Positions 9,131-18,486 of a stretch of DNA of 64,000 nucleotides are shown one piece after another. The position numbers and the translations under genes are program-made. Source of the DNA: Pelagibius marinus. GTDB taxonomy: Bacteria; Pseudomonadota; Alphaproteobacteria; Kiloniellales; Kiloniellaceae. The stretch's first letter is position 1. Every line of letters starts with the position of its first letter. The stretch is taken from NCBI RefSeq assembly GCF_014925385.1, contig NZ_JACSDK010000015.1, forward strand, positions 303,993 to 367,992. Reading direction: 5' to 3'. Under the pieces are notes generated by a model. That model was not told where the DNA came from and made no database searches. It saw nothing but the letters and a program-made list of their open reading frames with translations.

Positions 9131-10105
9131 ATGATCAGCTTGTCTAAGCGAGCCTCTTTCTCAATTAAATTGCTATTTGTTGTAATAGCGGCCATCTATA
9201 TTGCAATAAGCATCGATTGGATCGCGGTCTGGCGCTCGGTTTCACTCAATCTCATTGAAGCCATACTTATCAGCCAGGTTCTTTTTCTTTCTGCCACATG
9301 CGTAATAGCCTTCAGGCATTCCATCTTAGTGAGAGTTCCGCCGGCACCATTCGGGAACTGCCTTGCAGCCGTTCTCCTGTCCGCCGGAGTAAATCTCGTT
9401 ACGCCCGGCCGTATCGCTGAGGTAATTAAAGCCACATACCTGAGGAAAGTTCTGAAGGTCCCTCTCGCCAACGGAACCTCCGCAATCGCTGTCGAGCGGC
9501 TGTTCGATGTCGCTGCGGTCTCTGCGATCGCCTTGGCCGGCTTCGGCGGCGCGGTTCTGGAGAATTCACAGATTTTTGCGGCCTTCCTTCTTCTTGCCTT
9601 TGTCGGCCTGTTGTCGATTCACAAGGTTGCCGGGTTGATTCTCCGGGTGACTGGGAAGTACGAGGGCAGATGGGTGCAGTTCCTGCGTGAAAACTGCACG
9701 CACGTCATCACGATGCTGACCAAGCGGCGGCTGGGGTCGGTTGCAGGACTGACGGTTACGAGTTGGTCCTTGCACTTTCTGGCGATCTGGTTGTTCTTTG
9801 CGCTGCAGTCGGAGGTGCAACTATCCCTTTCGCAAGTCGCGCTCGTGTTCGGGGCCGTTTTGTTCGCCGGCGCGGTTCCGGCTCTTCCCGGCGGGATCGG
9901 CCTCATACAGGTTGCCGTCTCGATGACTCTTGTCGCCATGGATTTCCCGTTCAGCGTCGCTCTCGCACAGTCTATAGGGCTCCACATCGCAGAGGTGCTG
10001 ATAAGTGCTGTGAGCGCTCCTTTTCTCATTCTGCTTCGGCCTACAGGTATCCGGGATCTGATCGGCAGCATCTCGGCAAGCAGAAAAGAACGTGAAGCAG
10101 GATAA
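9131..10105 (+). CDS. YbhN/UPF0104-like integral membrane protein (LPG-synthase TM domain)
   Basis: A 324-residue protein with about eight to nine membrane segments. It carries the family blocks LLSAGVNLVTPGRIAEVIKATYLRK (early loop), SAIAVERLFDV and PALPGGIGLIQVAV, seen in lysylphosphatidylglycerol-synthase TM and flippase-like YbhN proteins. In polysaccharide loci such proteins often accompany DPM1-like GT2 enzymes, as here. I placed the start at ATG 9131, because an upstream in-frame extension to 8942 is Arg-rich and unlike the family. Its exact role (lipid carrier handling or inhibitor-type regulation) is unknown. Confidence 0.85.
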   Translation: MISLSKRASFSIKLLFVVIAAIYIAISIDWIAVWRSVSLNLIEAILISQVLFLSATCVIAFRHSILVRVPPAPFGNCLAAVLLSAGVNLVTPGRIAEVIKATYLRKVLKVPLANGTSAIAVERLFDVAAVSAIALAGFGGAVLENSQIFAAFLLLAFVGLLSIHKVAGLILRVTGKYEGRWVQFLRENCTHVITMLTKRRLGSVAGLTVTSWSLHFLAIWLFFALQSEVQLSLSQVALVFGAVLFAGAVPALPGGIGLIQVAVSMTLVAMDFPFSVALAQSIGLHIAEVLISAVSAPFLILLRPTGIRDLIGSISASRKEREAG

Positions 10106-10169
10106 TCCGTCAGAAGGACGCGCATGAAGGCGGAGCCGACGGCGTCCGCCATCGAAGCTTGGGGCTGGT

Positions 10170-10952
10170 ATGAAGATCTATATTGTTCTCCCAATATACA
10201 ATGAAGTCGAAAACATCGGCCCTCTCCTCGATGCGATACGGGCCGTATGTCGGGAAAACGAGCTTTCTTACACCGTGATCTGTGTCGACGACGGCTCCAC
10301 GGACGGAACATCCGAGAAGCTGAAGGACTATGCCTCAGCGGAAGATATCAGCATCATAAGCCATCGCCGCAACCGCGGCCTCGGAGAAACCATCAGGGAC
10401 GGCTTTGAAGCTGCGTCGGACCTTGCAGAGGATGAAGATGTCATCATCCGGCTGGATGCCGACGGCACTCACGAACCCAAGTACATTCCCGCACTCCTGG
10501 AGGCGATCAAGGGGGGAGCTGACGTGGCCATCGCCTCACGTTTTCCCAGTGGGGGAGGAGAAATCGGGCTCGGTTCAGACCGCAAATGGATCAGCCGGAT
10601 CGCCAACCACGCCTTCCGTATCTGCTTCCCGATGGGTGGCATTCGTGAGTTTACCTGCGGATATCGAGCCTACCGGGCGAAATGTGTGAAGGAAGCCCTC
10701 AATCTTTATGGCAACAGATTTATCCAGCTTAAGGAATTTGGGTTCGTCTGCACTCTGGAGAAGCTGCTAAAGCTGCGCCTGCTCGGGGCAAAACTGATCG
10801 AAGTGCCCTTCGTGCTTCGCTATGACATGAAGCGTGGTGAGAGCAAGCTTGTCTTCAGCGTGACCACGCTCGGGTACGCAATCATGGTGGTGATGTACCA
10901 TTGGCCTTGGGGCGGATGGAAGAGATCGGTCAGCAAGCTTCGGTCCCGCTAG
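10170..10952 (+). CDS. Glycosyltransferase family 2 (dolichyl/polyprenyl-phosphate sugar synthase-like)
   Basis: A 260-residue GT-A enzyme resembling DPM1. It has the N-terminal VLPIYNEVENI, nucleotide-binding VDDGSTDGT and DXD-type RLDADGTHEP motifs, then CGYRAYRAKCV and a C-terminal amphipathic/hydrophobic stretch (VTTLGYAIMVVMYHW) but no full TM pair. It would load a sugar onto undecaprenyl phosphate for use by a membrane glycosyltransferase; the large GT39-like protein at 12.7 kb is a plausible partner. The 65-bp gap from the YbhN-like gene suggests one transcript. Confidence 0.9.
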   Translation: MKIYIVLPIYNEVENIGPLLDAIRAVCRENELSYTVICVDDGSTDGTSEKLKDYASAEDISIISHRRNRGLGETIRDGFEAASDLAEDEDVIIRLDADGTHEPKYIPALLEAIKGGADVAIASRFPSGGGEIGLGSDRKWISRIANHAFRICFPMGGIREFTCGYRAYRAKCVKEALNLYGNRFIQLKEFGFVCTLEKLLKLRLLGAKLIEVPFVLRYDMKRGESKLVFSVTTLGYAIMVVMYHWPWGGWKRSVSKLRSR

Positions 10953-10963
10953 GGAGCATGGCG

Positions 10964-12277
10964 ATGGGAGGCAACTTCCACACCATAACAAGAAACGATC
11001 TGACGACCTACGTTCTGGAAGCCGGGCGTCGATACTGGCCCGCTGGCGCGGTGCCGGACGATCCATGCCGGGAAGACATCGATCCAGGAGAACTGGGGAG
11101 CGACTGGTGCTATGTCGAACTGCCAGAATGGGCCGCCGACATCGGCATCGATGGACGACTGCTGGTCGACCGTCGCAGTATCGCCTCGGGGCCCGGTACC
11201 GACTTCGAGCGTTGCGACTGGTTCCTGGCCGGTTTTGCTCATCTGAGCGGCATAGCGCAGGTCAAGATCGAGAGGAGCCTGGGGCCCGCTCATTCCTACA
11301 GCTTCCGCCTCAAGGGGATACCCTCAGATCTGTTCGATCGCGCTTGGGCCAACCGCATTATGCTTTTCATCCGGCGGCGGGCGGCGCGGCTTGCCGGCAA
11401 GGAAGAAGATGCCTTCTTGGGCCCGATGCCGGAAGGGCAGATCACCCTGACCCATGACGTCGATGCGTTGGACAAGACCGTCGCAATACGTTTGAAGCAA
11501 GGGCTCTTCAACCTGTTCAACCTGGTTCGGCTGTTGGCCAGGGGTGATATCCGGGAGGCCAGGAGCGCCGCCCTGGGCGCATCGCGTATGGTCTTCGCTC
11601 GGCTGTCCTATGACCATCTCGAGACGGTCGCCGAGATGGCAGAAGCCAGAGGCCTGATATCGGCTTTCCATCTTTATGCCGGTCGTGGCGCAGGCAACCC
11701 CGGCCTCCGCAAATGGTTGTTTGATCCTTCCTATCGCATCGACGATCCGCGACTGCTGTCGTTCGTGCGGAAGTACAAGGAGAGGGGTTTTGAGTTCGGT
11801 TTGCACCCGTCCTTTGAAAGCTGGAATTCCACCGCTTCGATAACCCGCGAAAAAGAAGCGCTGGAGCGGACCCTGGGCGTCAACGCCAAGACCGTCCGGC
11901 AGCACTGGCTGCGGTTCTCTTGGGAGGGAACCTGGCGGGCCCAATCGGAATCCGGACTGAGCGTGGATTCGACCCTGGGCTTCAACGATCGAAGCGGATT
12001 CCGGGCCGGAGCGGCCTTGACCTACAGGCCCTGGGACTTCGTCCGCAACAGGCCGCACGATATCGCCGTCCTACCGCTCGTTCTCATGGATTCCCATCTC
12101 TACGACTACTCTCCGATGACACCTACTTCCAGGCGGGCTGCCATGGCAGGGATCTTGGGTGAAGTGATGCGCGTCGGCGGGGAGGGGGCCGTCCTGTGGC
12201 ATCCGCACGCGCTTGCGAGCGACTATGGCTGGAGAGAAGGTTTCGAAGACCTGCTGGACCTGATCAGCAGGCAATGA
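10964..12277 (+). CDS. Polysaccharide-deacetylase-fold protein of a polysaccharide cluster
   Basis: About 437 residues. The core motif LTHDVDALDK matches the DUF7033/polysaccharide-deacetylase-like proteins found in capsule loci. Later blocks FEFGLHPSFESWN, RQHWLRFSWEGTWRAQ and VLWHPHALASDYGW carry the histidines expected of a NodB-like metal site, although the classical spacing is relaxed. A sugar-modifying hydrolase is likely. The start is ATG 10964, 7 nt after AGGGAG; in-frame ATGs at 10958 and 10901 are possible, the latter within the GT2 gene. Confidence 0.82.
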   Translation: MGGNFHTITRNDLTTYVLEAGRRYWPAGAVPDDPCREDIDPGELGSDWCYVELPEWAADIGIDGRLLVDRRSIASGPGTDFERCDWFLAGFAHLSGIAQVKIERSLGPAHSYSFRLKGIPSDLFDRAWANRIMLFIRRRAARLAGKEEDAFLGPMPEGQITLTHDVDALDKTVAIRLKQGLFNLFNLVRLLARGDIREARSAALGASRMVFARLSYDHLETVAEMAEARGLISAFHLYAGRGAGNPGLRKWLFDPSYRIDDPRLLSFVRKYKERGFEFGLHPSFESWNSTASITREKEALERTLGVNAKTVRQHWLRFSWEGTWRAQSESGLSVDSTLGFNDRSGFRAGAALTYRPWDFVRNRPHDIAVLPLVLMDSHLYDYSPMTPTSRRAAMAGILGEVMRVGGEGAVLWHPHALASDYGWREGFEDLLDLISRQ

Positions 12278-12402
12278 AGCCGGATGCTACAAAGGCGAAT
12301 ATAAATCTCGAAAGTTCGGCTCATGTTACTTGCGCCCACTGAATGATTACTAGAATATCTGCGTCCACGAATTGCAGGAGTCTTTGAGTTGGACAGGAGA
12401 GT

Positions 12403-12678
12403 ATGAAGCCGGCGGTGCAAATTTACAGTTCGGTTGTCGGCCATGCCACCACGTGGCCGGGGTCAGAGGGCAAAATATATCGGGCTCAAAAATCCCTTCC
12501 CGGCGAGCGGTTCGACTCTCAAGCCCCTCTCAGCGGACAACGCAGATGTGGCCGCTCCGCAGCGGCGCCGGCTTGGCACGGCGTCCTCGGGGACGGCGTC
12601 GTCGCAGACGCTGCTCTTCAGGCTGCCCTATGGACCGGCCGTAAGTTGATCGTGTGCTGCGTGAGAAAGACGAGATGA
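12403..12678 (+). CDS. Doubtful small ORF (91 residues) upstream of the membrane glycosyltransferase
   Basis: The frame begins at an ATG 3 nt after AGGAG, and its TGA overlaps the ATG at 12675 of the next gene (ATGA), which is why I list it. The product (MKPAVQIYSSVVGHA...) matches no family I know and its residue composition looks random. It may be a leader frame that couples translation to the glycosyltransferase, or mere chance. The 376-bp stretch from 12278 to 12653 otherwise holds nothing I recognise. Confidence 0.2.
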   Translation: MKPAVQIYSSVVGHATTWPGSEGKIYRAQKSLPGERFDSQAPLSGQRRCGRSAAAPAWHGVLGDGVVADAALQAALWTGRKLIVCCVRKTR

Positions 12679-14744
12679 TAGCGAGCGAGCGGTTCCGCAG
12701 GGTCGCAGGTTTGCTTCTCTACCTGCTTTGCATCGCCCTTTTTGTCTGGAGCGGGATCTTCTCGCTTTTGGCGACGTCCATACTGGATGGCGAGAGTTCA
12801 AGCGTCTCCAATGTGCCGATAAATCATGTCCTGTACGGCACCTGGATCTATCCTCTTCACGCACAGGAGCTGTTCTATCCTGGCGTGGACAAGTTCATCA
12901 TCCACCCGCCGCTGCACTATTACCTCGTAAGCATCTGGCTTCAACTGTTCGGAATCGGCGCATGGCAGCTTCTGCTGCAGTCCACGGCCGTGGGCCTGTT
13001 GGGCGTCGTGGCTGCTTCATACCTGATTCGATCAAAGGTCGGTAACACGGCAGCGGTGCTGACGCTGGTCCTGGCCACGATCTTTGCCGGCCTGCGTCAC
13101 CCGATGGTCTCTGCCAGACCGGACCTTACATTCGGGTTTATGTACTCCCTGGTCGTGCTCCTGTCTTTCCTGTTGCTTCACAACTACCAAGGAAGCAAAG
13201 GCCGGATAGTCGCCGCACTACTGGGCGTGAGCGTCTCCGCAAGCTTTGCGACGCACTGGTACGGGTTCTTCTGCCTGTTCTATCTGCCGGCCGCCGCCTT
13301 ATATCTGGTCTGGAGACTGCGGACAGAAGCTTGGAAGCCGGTCGCCTGCCTGGCGATAGGGGCAGCTGCCGGCGTCCTGCTGTGGTGGTATCTTTTCGGC
13401 GACGACTTTTGGTTCGGTTTGCTGACCATCCTCCTCAAGGGAGGTTCCTTCCTCGAAGTAATACGAATACCTTTTCTCTACTATCTAACCTTCTTGACGG
13501 CCTGGCCTGGCGGAAAGGTCGTACTGCTGGGATGCGCGATCGCATTTGCTTTCTGCTGTTGGGAGTGGCTGCGCGCTGCAAGGGCGAAGTCACCGATTTC
13601 CCGGACCGCGGCAATCGCCTCCTTTCTGGCCCTGAATATCTTTCTGTATGAGCTCTTCTTCTTCTTCTATGTCGCCAACAAGGCGCCACGCTACAGCGCC
13701 AATATCGCGATCCTCCTGGTGGCATTCTCGGCCATCGGCTACTTCTGGGTCATAGACCTGGCACGGGCCACGCTGAAAAACAGAGCCAAAGTGGTCAACT
13801 CGGCGGCGGCCGCTTTGGGCATCGCCGCCCTGCTGACCTCGAACTACGTAACAGTACCCTTCTCCATCAAAAGCGTGGGCGACGTAATGGGGCGCAGCCT
13901 GCACGCGTCAATGCGCGAGGGTCTTTCCTGCGGCGTTCCCGAACAAGCGACGGTGCTGCTGGGCAGCACAGGGTACCAGTATCTCTACGATCGACCCTTC
14001 CTGGGCTCCATGCGGCTTTACGCGGAGGAGACCATTCCCCAGCCGACCGATTGGAGCCTGCGAGGCCTGATCCGGTATTACCGGGAAGGGCCCGGCGTCA
14101 ACTATCGGACGGCGGAAATTCCCTATGATGCCCGGCGGCAGTCGATCGGTGATCGGATCGACGTCATGGTCAATGCCGACAATGGTCACGGTTGGCAGTC
14201 CCTCTACATCAACCCCTCGGTCTGGAAGGGGAAGTTGAAGGAATACCTTGCGGTCACGCTGATCGATCCGAACGCGTATGAAGCCGTCACCGGGCGCGTC
14301 TCTCGATTTCCGAACCTGCTCGTCACGGTTTTCCTGTCGGAGGACAACTTCGAGGAGCTCACCAGGCAAACGCCCTGCGCAACCCTTGCCAGAGGACTGC
14401 ACCACATTGGGGACAATGTCGTATTGCTGCGCTATGACGCGGACCTGCGACAGCGCCGAAACCTGATGGCGGGCGATTGGCTGCAGTTCGATGCACGTGC
14501 AAAGGCCGACTACGTGGAGCAGTATCTCGCCTTGCTGGGGGGCGCCGCCTCGGTCATCCAGCCCGGCGCAATTGATATTCTTGTCGATTGGGTGGATCAG
14601 CAGTTCGAGAAAAAGACCGGAACCGTCAATGATCTCCATGGTGGAACCGAAGTGAGGACGTTCGGCCAGGTGGTGGACCGGTACTTCGATGCGGATGGCT
14701 TCAAGGCGATCTTCTCGGACGCTGCATGGAACTCGGGGAACTAG
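12675..14744 (+). CDS. Large membrane glycosyltransferase (GT39/GT83-like)
   Basis: A 689-residue protein. The N-terminal half (about residues 10-400) holds roughly ten membrane segments with an acidic first external loop (ATSILDGESSSV) and IIHPPLHYYLVSIW, the layout of PMT/ArnT-type enzymes that use polyprenyl-phosphate sugars in the periplasm. The C-terminal 290 residues are soluble and periplasmic, including ATVLLGSTGYQYLYDRPF. The start could be ATG 12675 (overlapping the preceding small frame) or GTG 12654; I chose the ATG. The DPM1-like GT2 just upstream could supply its donor. Confidence 0.8.
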   Translation: MIASERFRRVAGLLLYLLCIALFVWSGIFSLLATSILDGESSSVSNVPINHVLYGTWIYPLHAQELFYPGVDKFIIHPPLHYYLVSIWLQLFGIGAWQLLLQSTAVGLLGVVAASYLIRSKVGNTAAVLTLVLATIFAGLRHPMVSARPDLTFGFMYSLVVLLSFLLLHNYQGSKGRIVAALLGVSVSASFATHWYGFFCLFYLPAAALYLVWRLRTEAWKPVACLAIGAAAGVLLWWYLFGDDFWFGLLTILLKGGSFLEVIRIPFLYYLTFLTAWPGGKVVLLGCAIAFAFCCWEWLRAARAKSPISRTAAIASFLALNIFLYELFFFFYVANKAPRYSANIAILLVAFSAIGYFWVIDLARATLKNRAKVVNSAAAALGIAALLTSNYVTVPFSIKSVGDVMGRSLHASMREGLSCGVPEQATVLLGSTGYQYLYDRPFLGSMRLYAEETIPQPTDWSLRGLIRYYREGPGVNYRTAEIPYDARRQSIGDRIDVMVNADNGHGWQSLYINPSVWKGKLKEYLAVTLIDPNAYEAVTGRVSRFPNLLVTVFLSEDNFEELTRQTPCATLARGLHHIGDNVVLLRYDADLRQRRNLMAGDWLQFDARAKADYVEQYLALLGGAASVIQPGAIDILVDWVDQQFEKKTGTVNDLHGGTEVRTFGQVVDRYFDADGFKAIFSDAAWNSGN

Positions 14745-14833
14745 GCGGTGGCGGTACCATCCAGGGCTCACAGCGATAGTTGGGCGCTTGGTCGGGCGCC
14801 CACTGCCGCGGAGCGAACCAGTTGGGGACACAA

Positions 14834-16405
14834 GTGACGACTAAGGCCTCCATTGCTGCTGCCTCGTATCTCGATGATATCCATGCCGCGCTGCCGCGCG
14901 TGCTGGCGCTGTTCGATACGAACCCGGCCAGCCGGACCCGCGGCATTGGAGACCGCTACCGTTGGGCCTGGAAAGGGCTCGACTTCACCAATGGTACCTA
15001 TCAGGGGGCAGCGCATGGCTTGGCGGCGCTCTTGGCTGCGGGCCTTTTGCCGGACTGGCTTCCCCGCGAGTCCGTCCTGGCGCGAATTGACGACATTTTT
15101 GCCGGGACGGCCAGACTGGTCAAAAAAGACGGCAGCCTCGACGAGATCCTTCCCAACGAGTCCAGCTATTGTGTAACGGCGCTTGTCGCTTTCGATCTAT
15201 TGAGGACGCTTGCGCTGCTGAGGGATGTCGTCGGCGAGGAAAAGAGGAAAGGCTACCTCGATGTCGTCAGCCCCATGGTTCGGCATATCGCCGAGAGCAG
15301 GGAAAGTCACGGCATTATCAGCAACCACCTGAGCGTGGCAGCGGCGGCGCTTGGGCGTTGGCAGATGGAAACTGCGCAGGACGTCTCCGCGCCGCTTCGG
15401 GCGCTGCTCAGCTTCATTCTTGAACATCGTTCGCCGGAGGGATGGTTCAAGGAGTACGAGGGAGCCGATCCCGGCTACCAGTCGCTGACGCTGGACTACC
15501 TGGCGGACCTCGACCGGGTCATGCCCGAGCTGGGCCTCGGGCCGAAGCTCGCCGCCACCATGGAATTCCTCTCCTGGTGCTGCCATCCGGACGGTTCGTA
15601 CGGCGGGCTCTACGGCAGCCGGAACACGCGTTTCCTCTACCCCGCCGGCATCGAAGAACTGGCTCACGAAGTCCCGGCGGCCGCAGCCATTGCCGGATTC
15701 ATGCGGCAATCGCACAGCGACCGCGCCGTCGTTGGTCTTGCGGCGATGGACGACCCCAACCTCATCCCGATGTTCAACAGCTTCTGCCGTGCCGCAGCAG
15801 CCGCTGCTGAGCGCCCGTTACCCCAGGCTGAACCGCTTCCCTTCGAGCAGGACGGCAGCGACCTGAAGCGCTTTGACGACGCCGGGCTGGTCTTCGAACG
15901 GTCAGATGGCTGCTACACGGTCGTCAACTGGCGAAAGGGAGGGGTGGTTCAGCGCTACAGCGGTTCATCCTCGCAGGTGGACGCCGGAGTCTGCGCCCGT
16001 GACCGTGAGGGGCATTGGTATACCGGTCAGCTGGCCGGTGAAGAAACGAAGATCGAGTGGCCAAGCCGAGACACCCTCTGCATAGAGGGACCGCTGACAA
16101 AGTACCACGTATCCCTGCCGTCGCCGCTCGATTTCATCGTACTCCGGATTCTGTGCCTGACGGCCATGCGCTTCAGGTGGAGCAGAGACGCCATAAAACG
16201 CATTCTCGTCCATCTTCTAATCACACGAAGGCGCTCCGCCAAAGCCGTCTTCAGGCGAATCATACGGTTCCGGCCGGCCTTTTCTATAGAAGACAAATGG
16301 GTGGTTCCCGCCGAAGGGATCGAAAGAGTGGAGAGTGCCAAAGCAATCCAGGCTATCCACATGGCGAGCCAGGGATATTGGCAACGTTCGGACGACAGGC
16401 AATGA
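14834..16405 (+). CDS. Unrecognised protein of the polysaccharide cluster, probably alpha-barrel glycan-active
   Basis: 523 residues, GTG start 14834 preceded by GGGGA at 7 nt; a TTG at 14780 is less likely. I see no signal peptide. Residues about 1-300 are helix-rich with repeated hairpins and aromatic/acidic clusters (YRWAWKGLDFTNGTYQG, EGWFKEYEGADPGYQSLTLDYLADL, PDGSYGGLYGSRNTRFLYPAG), the look of an (alpha/alpha) toroid as in heparinase II/III or GH88-like proteins. Residues about 350-523 look like a beta-rich domain (YTVVNWRKGGVVQRYSG) plus a basic tail, also as in heparinases. The fold and any lyase or epimerase activity are guesses. It overlaps the next gene by 4 bp. Confidence 0.7.
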   Translation: MTTKASIAAASYLDDIHAALPRVLALFDTNPASRTRGIGDRYRWAWKGLDFTNGTYQGAAHGLAALLAAGLLPDWLPRESVLARIDDIFAGTARLVKKDGSLDEILPNESSYCVTALVAFDLLRTLALLRDVVGEEKRKGYLDVVSPMVRHIAESRESHGIISNHLSVAAAALGRWQMETAQDVSAPLRALLSFILEHRSPEGWFKEYEGADPGYQSLTLDYLADLDRVMPELGLGPKLAATMEFLSWCCHPDGSYGGLYGSRNTRFLYPAGIEELAHEVPAAAAIAGFMRQSHSDRAVVGLAAMDDPNLIPMFNSFCRAAAAAAERPLPQAEPLPFEQDGSDLKRFDDAGLVFERSDGCYTVVNWRKGGVVQRYSGSSSQVDAGVCARDREGHWYTGQLAGEETKIEWPSRDTLCIEGPLTKYHVSLPSPLDFIVLRILCLTAMRFRWSRDAIKRILVHLLITRRRSAKAVFRRIIRFRPAFSIEDKWVVPAEGIERVESAKAIQAIHMASQGYWQRSDDRQ

Positions 16406-17583
16406 TTCCCCGTCTCAGCCCCGACATACCCTTGGCGGGCCTCGGGCAAGCCCTGCACCCCTCGCCTCCGGATGCCGTCGACCGGTTCGAAGCGGCTTTC
16501 GCCGAAGTGGCCGGAACCAGGCACGCTATTGCGTTTCCCTACGGCCGCACGGCGCTCATTTGTCTGTTGCAGGCGATGGGCTTGAAAGACCGGCAGATCA
16601 TCTGCCCGTCGTATACCTGCGTCGTCGTCCCGCACGCGATCGAGTATAGCGGCAACGAATCCGTATTCGTTGACGTGAGTGAGGACAGCTTCCTGATGGA
16701 CATGGATCTGGCAGAGCAGGCCGTCAATGAAAGGACCAAGGCTCTGATCGCCACATCGCTGTTCGGCGAACCCGTCGACCTGGACCGCCTTGCACGCTTC
16801 GAAGAACGGTTTCCCGCTGTGGCCATTATTCAGGACTGTGCTCATAGCTTCTTCTGCAGCGACAAGGGAAAGCCTGTCCACAAGCACGGTGTAGCCGCGA
16901 TCTATGGCCTCAACTTCAGCAAGATACTCACCAGCGTCTTTGGCGGAATGGTCACGACCGACGACGATGATCTCGCAGAGGCGATCCGGACGTCGCGGGC
17001 GCGCACCGTCAGTGCGGCGGGCCTGAAGAAGGAAATCTCCCGGCGCCTGTATTATGTTGCGGCGTTGTGCGCCCTCAATCCGGTCATGTTTGGACTCACC
17101 TGGCGGCTGTCCAGGCTGGGCGTCCTTGACAGATTTATCCGCTACTTCGACGAGTTCAAGATCGACATGCCTGCCGATTATCTTACCGAAATGGCTCCGT
17201 TCGAAGCGATGATCGGAATCGGTCAGCTGAAGCGCTATCAGGACATCGTTTCACATCGCCGCATGATTGCCGGACGTTACCATCACGCCTTATCAGGCGC
17301 GAAGCACCTCACCCTTCCGCCGAATCCGGAGGGGGCGACGTTCTCCCACTACGTTGTGCGCACGGACGACGCTGCGCGCTACCTGGCATTGGCGGAGGAT
17401 GCGGGAATCGAACTCGGCGAACTTATTGACTATTTTGTTCCGGACCTGCCGGCCTACAAAGATCATCTCAGCTTTGGTGCCGGCATCGGGCGGCGCTATG
17501 TCGGCCGCGTTGTCAATCTACCGGTTCACCGGGGAGTGGATGTGGGCGTGGCCAATCGCGTCGCAACGATCATGCAACAGTAG
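16402..17583 (+). CDS. DegT/DnrJ/EryC1-family PLP sugar aminotransferase
   Basis: 393 residues starting at ATG 16402, which overlaps the stop of the previous gene. The PLP fold is clear: TRHAIAFPYGRTALICLLQAMG (cofactor pocket), IIQDCAHSF (Asp and His facing PLP) and YGLNFSKILTSVFGGMV, where the K in NFSK is the Schiff-base lysine. It is divergent from WbpE, with a long insertion RRLYYVAALCALNPVMFGLTWRLSRL around residues 215-240. It should aminate a keto-sugar nucleotide. The neighbouring formyltransferase could then N-formylate that amine. Confidence 0.85.
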   Translation: MIPRLSPDIPLAGLGQALHPSPPDAVDRFEAAFAEVAGTRHAIAFPYGRTALICLLQAMGLKDRQIICPSYTCVVVPHAIEYSGNESVFVDVSEDSFLMDMDLAEQAVNERTKALIATSLFGEPVDLDRLARFEERFPAVAIIQDCAHSFFCSDKGKPVHKHGVAAIYGLNFSKILTSVFGGMVTTDDDDLAEAIRTSRARTVSAAGLKKEISRRLYYVAALCALNPVMFGLTWRLSRLGVLDRFIRYFDEFKIDMPADYLTEMAPFEAMIGIGQLKRYQDIVSHRRMIAGRYHHALSGAKHLTLPPNPEGATFSHYVVRTDDAARYLALAEDAGIELGELIDYFVPDLPAYKDHLSFGAGIGRRYVGRVVNLPVHRGVDVGVANRVATIMQQ

Positions 17584-17595
17584 GAAGCAAGTGTC

Positions 17596-18486
17596 TTGAC
17601 GGTCGAAGGCCGAATGCGCTGCCCGCATTGTCATGCAGGGCTGCAGGGAGAAGGCGAAACTCTGCGCTGCTCAGTCCATGGCGTTATTAAACGTAGTGCA
17701 GCGGGGGTCTACCTGTTTCTGCAGGACGGTGCCGGATATTTTGAAGAGCACTGGCAGCACAACCGGCTGCCGGAGATGCCGCTTGCCAAACGCGAAACGG
17801 GCATTCGGTTCCTGTCGTTCCTGTTCAATGAGGCCGCTCCGCGGGGCAGCGGGGCGCGGTGGGTTGATGTGGGAACCGGCGACGGTGTGCACCTGGCGAT
17901 CGTGAGAGAGTTCTACCCAGAGGTCGAAGTCGTCGGGATCGACATTTCCGGCCCGGGCCTAGAGGCCGTGGCGCAGAGGTTTCCGAAAGCGACACTCTTG
18001 CATGCCGACGGCCAATCGATACCGCTTCAGGACAACTCTGCGGACGCGACCTTTTCTTACGGCACGCTCGCCTATATGGATGATCCCTGGAAGGGGCTTT
18101 CAGAGCTGGTGCGGGTTACTAAACCGGGTGGGCTGATTGGTGTCTGGTTCTATCCCAAACGGGGAGACCTGCTTGGGCTCTTGTTCCGACTCACCCGGCG
18201 GATGGTCAGCAAAGTTCCCACTTTGTATCAACGCGCCCTGGCAGATTTGATTGTCCCGTTCCTGTCGCTGCTTCCGACGGCGAGCGGAGTGAGCCTGAAG
18301 AACGCTTCTTGGAAGGCCTGCAGGGAAGTGGTGCTGGTAAACATTGCGCCGCCCAATCTCATCTTTCCGACGCAGGAGGAAGTCTGCGAGCACTTTAGTG
18401 GATTGAAATGCGACGTTGTTCATTCCGATCAAGCGAACCCGATCTCGGTCTGGGCGAAAAAGCGCGTGGATCTCATAGCTCCATGA
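17596..18486 (+). CDS. Class I SAM-dependent methyltransferase with N-terminal zinc knuckle
   Basis: 296 residues. A CPHC...C motif (residues 9-26) forms a small metal-binding head (CX2CX13C), followed by the Rossmann SAM site WVDVGTGDGVHLAI, acidic loop VVGIDISGPGLEAV, motif YGTLAYMDDPWKGLSELVRVTKPGG. This is the Methyltransf_11 arrangement found in sugar and lipid methylases. I used the TTG at 17596 because AGGAAG lies 8 nt before it; ATG 17614 is the alternative. The next gene overlaps it by 4 bp, so it belongs to the same unit. Confidence 0.85.
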   Translation: MTVEGRMRCPHCHAGLQGEGETLRCSVHGVIKRSAAGVYLFLQDGAGYFEEHWQHNRLPEMPLAKRETGIRFLSFLFNEAAPRGSGARWVDVGTGDGVHLAIVREFYPEVEVVGIDISGPGLEAVAQRFPKATLLHADGQSIPLQDNSADATFSYGTLAYMDDPWKGLSELVRVTKPGGLIGVWFYPKRGDLLGLLFRLTRRMVSKVPTLYQRALADLIVPFLSLLPTASGVSLKNASWKACREVVLVNIAPPNLIFPTQEEVCEHFSGLKCDVVHSDQANPISVWAKKRVDLIAP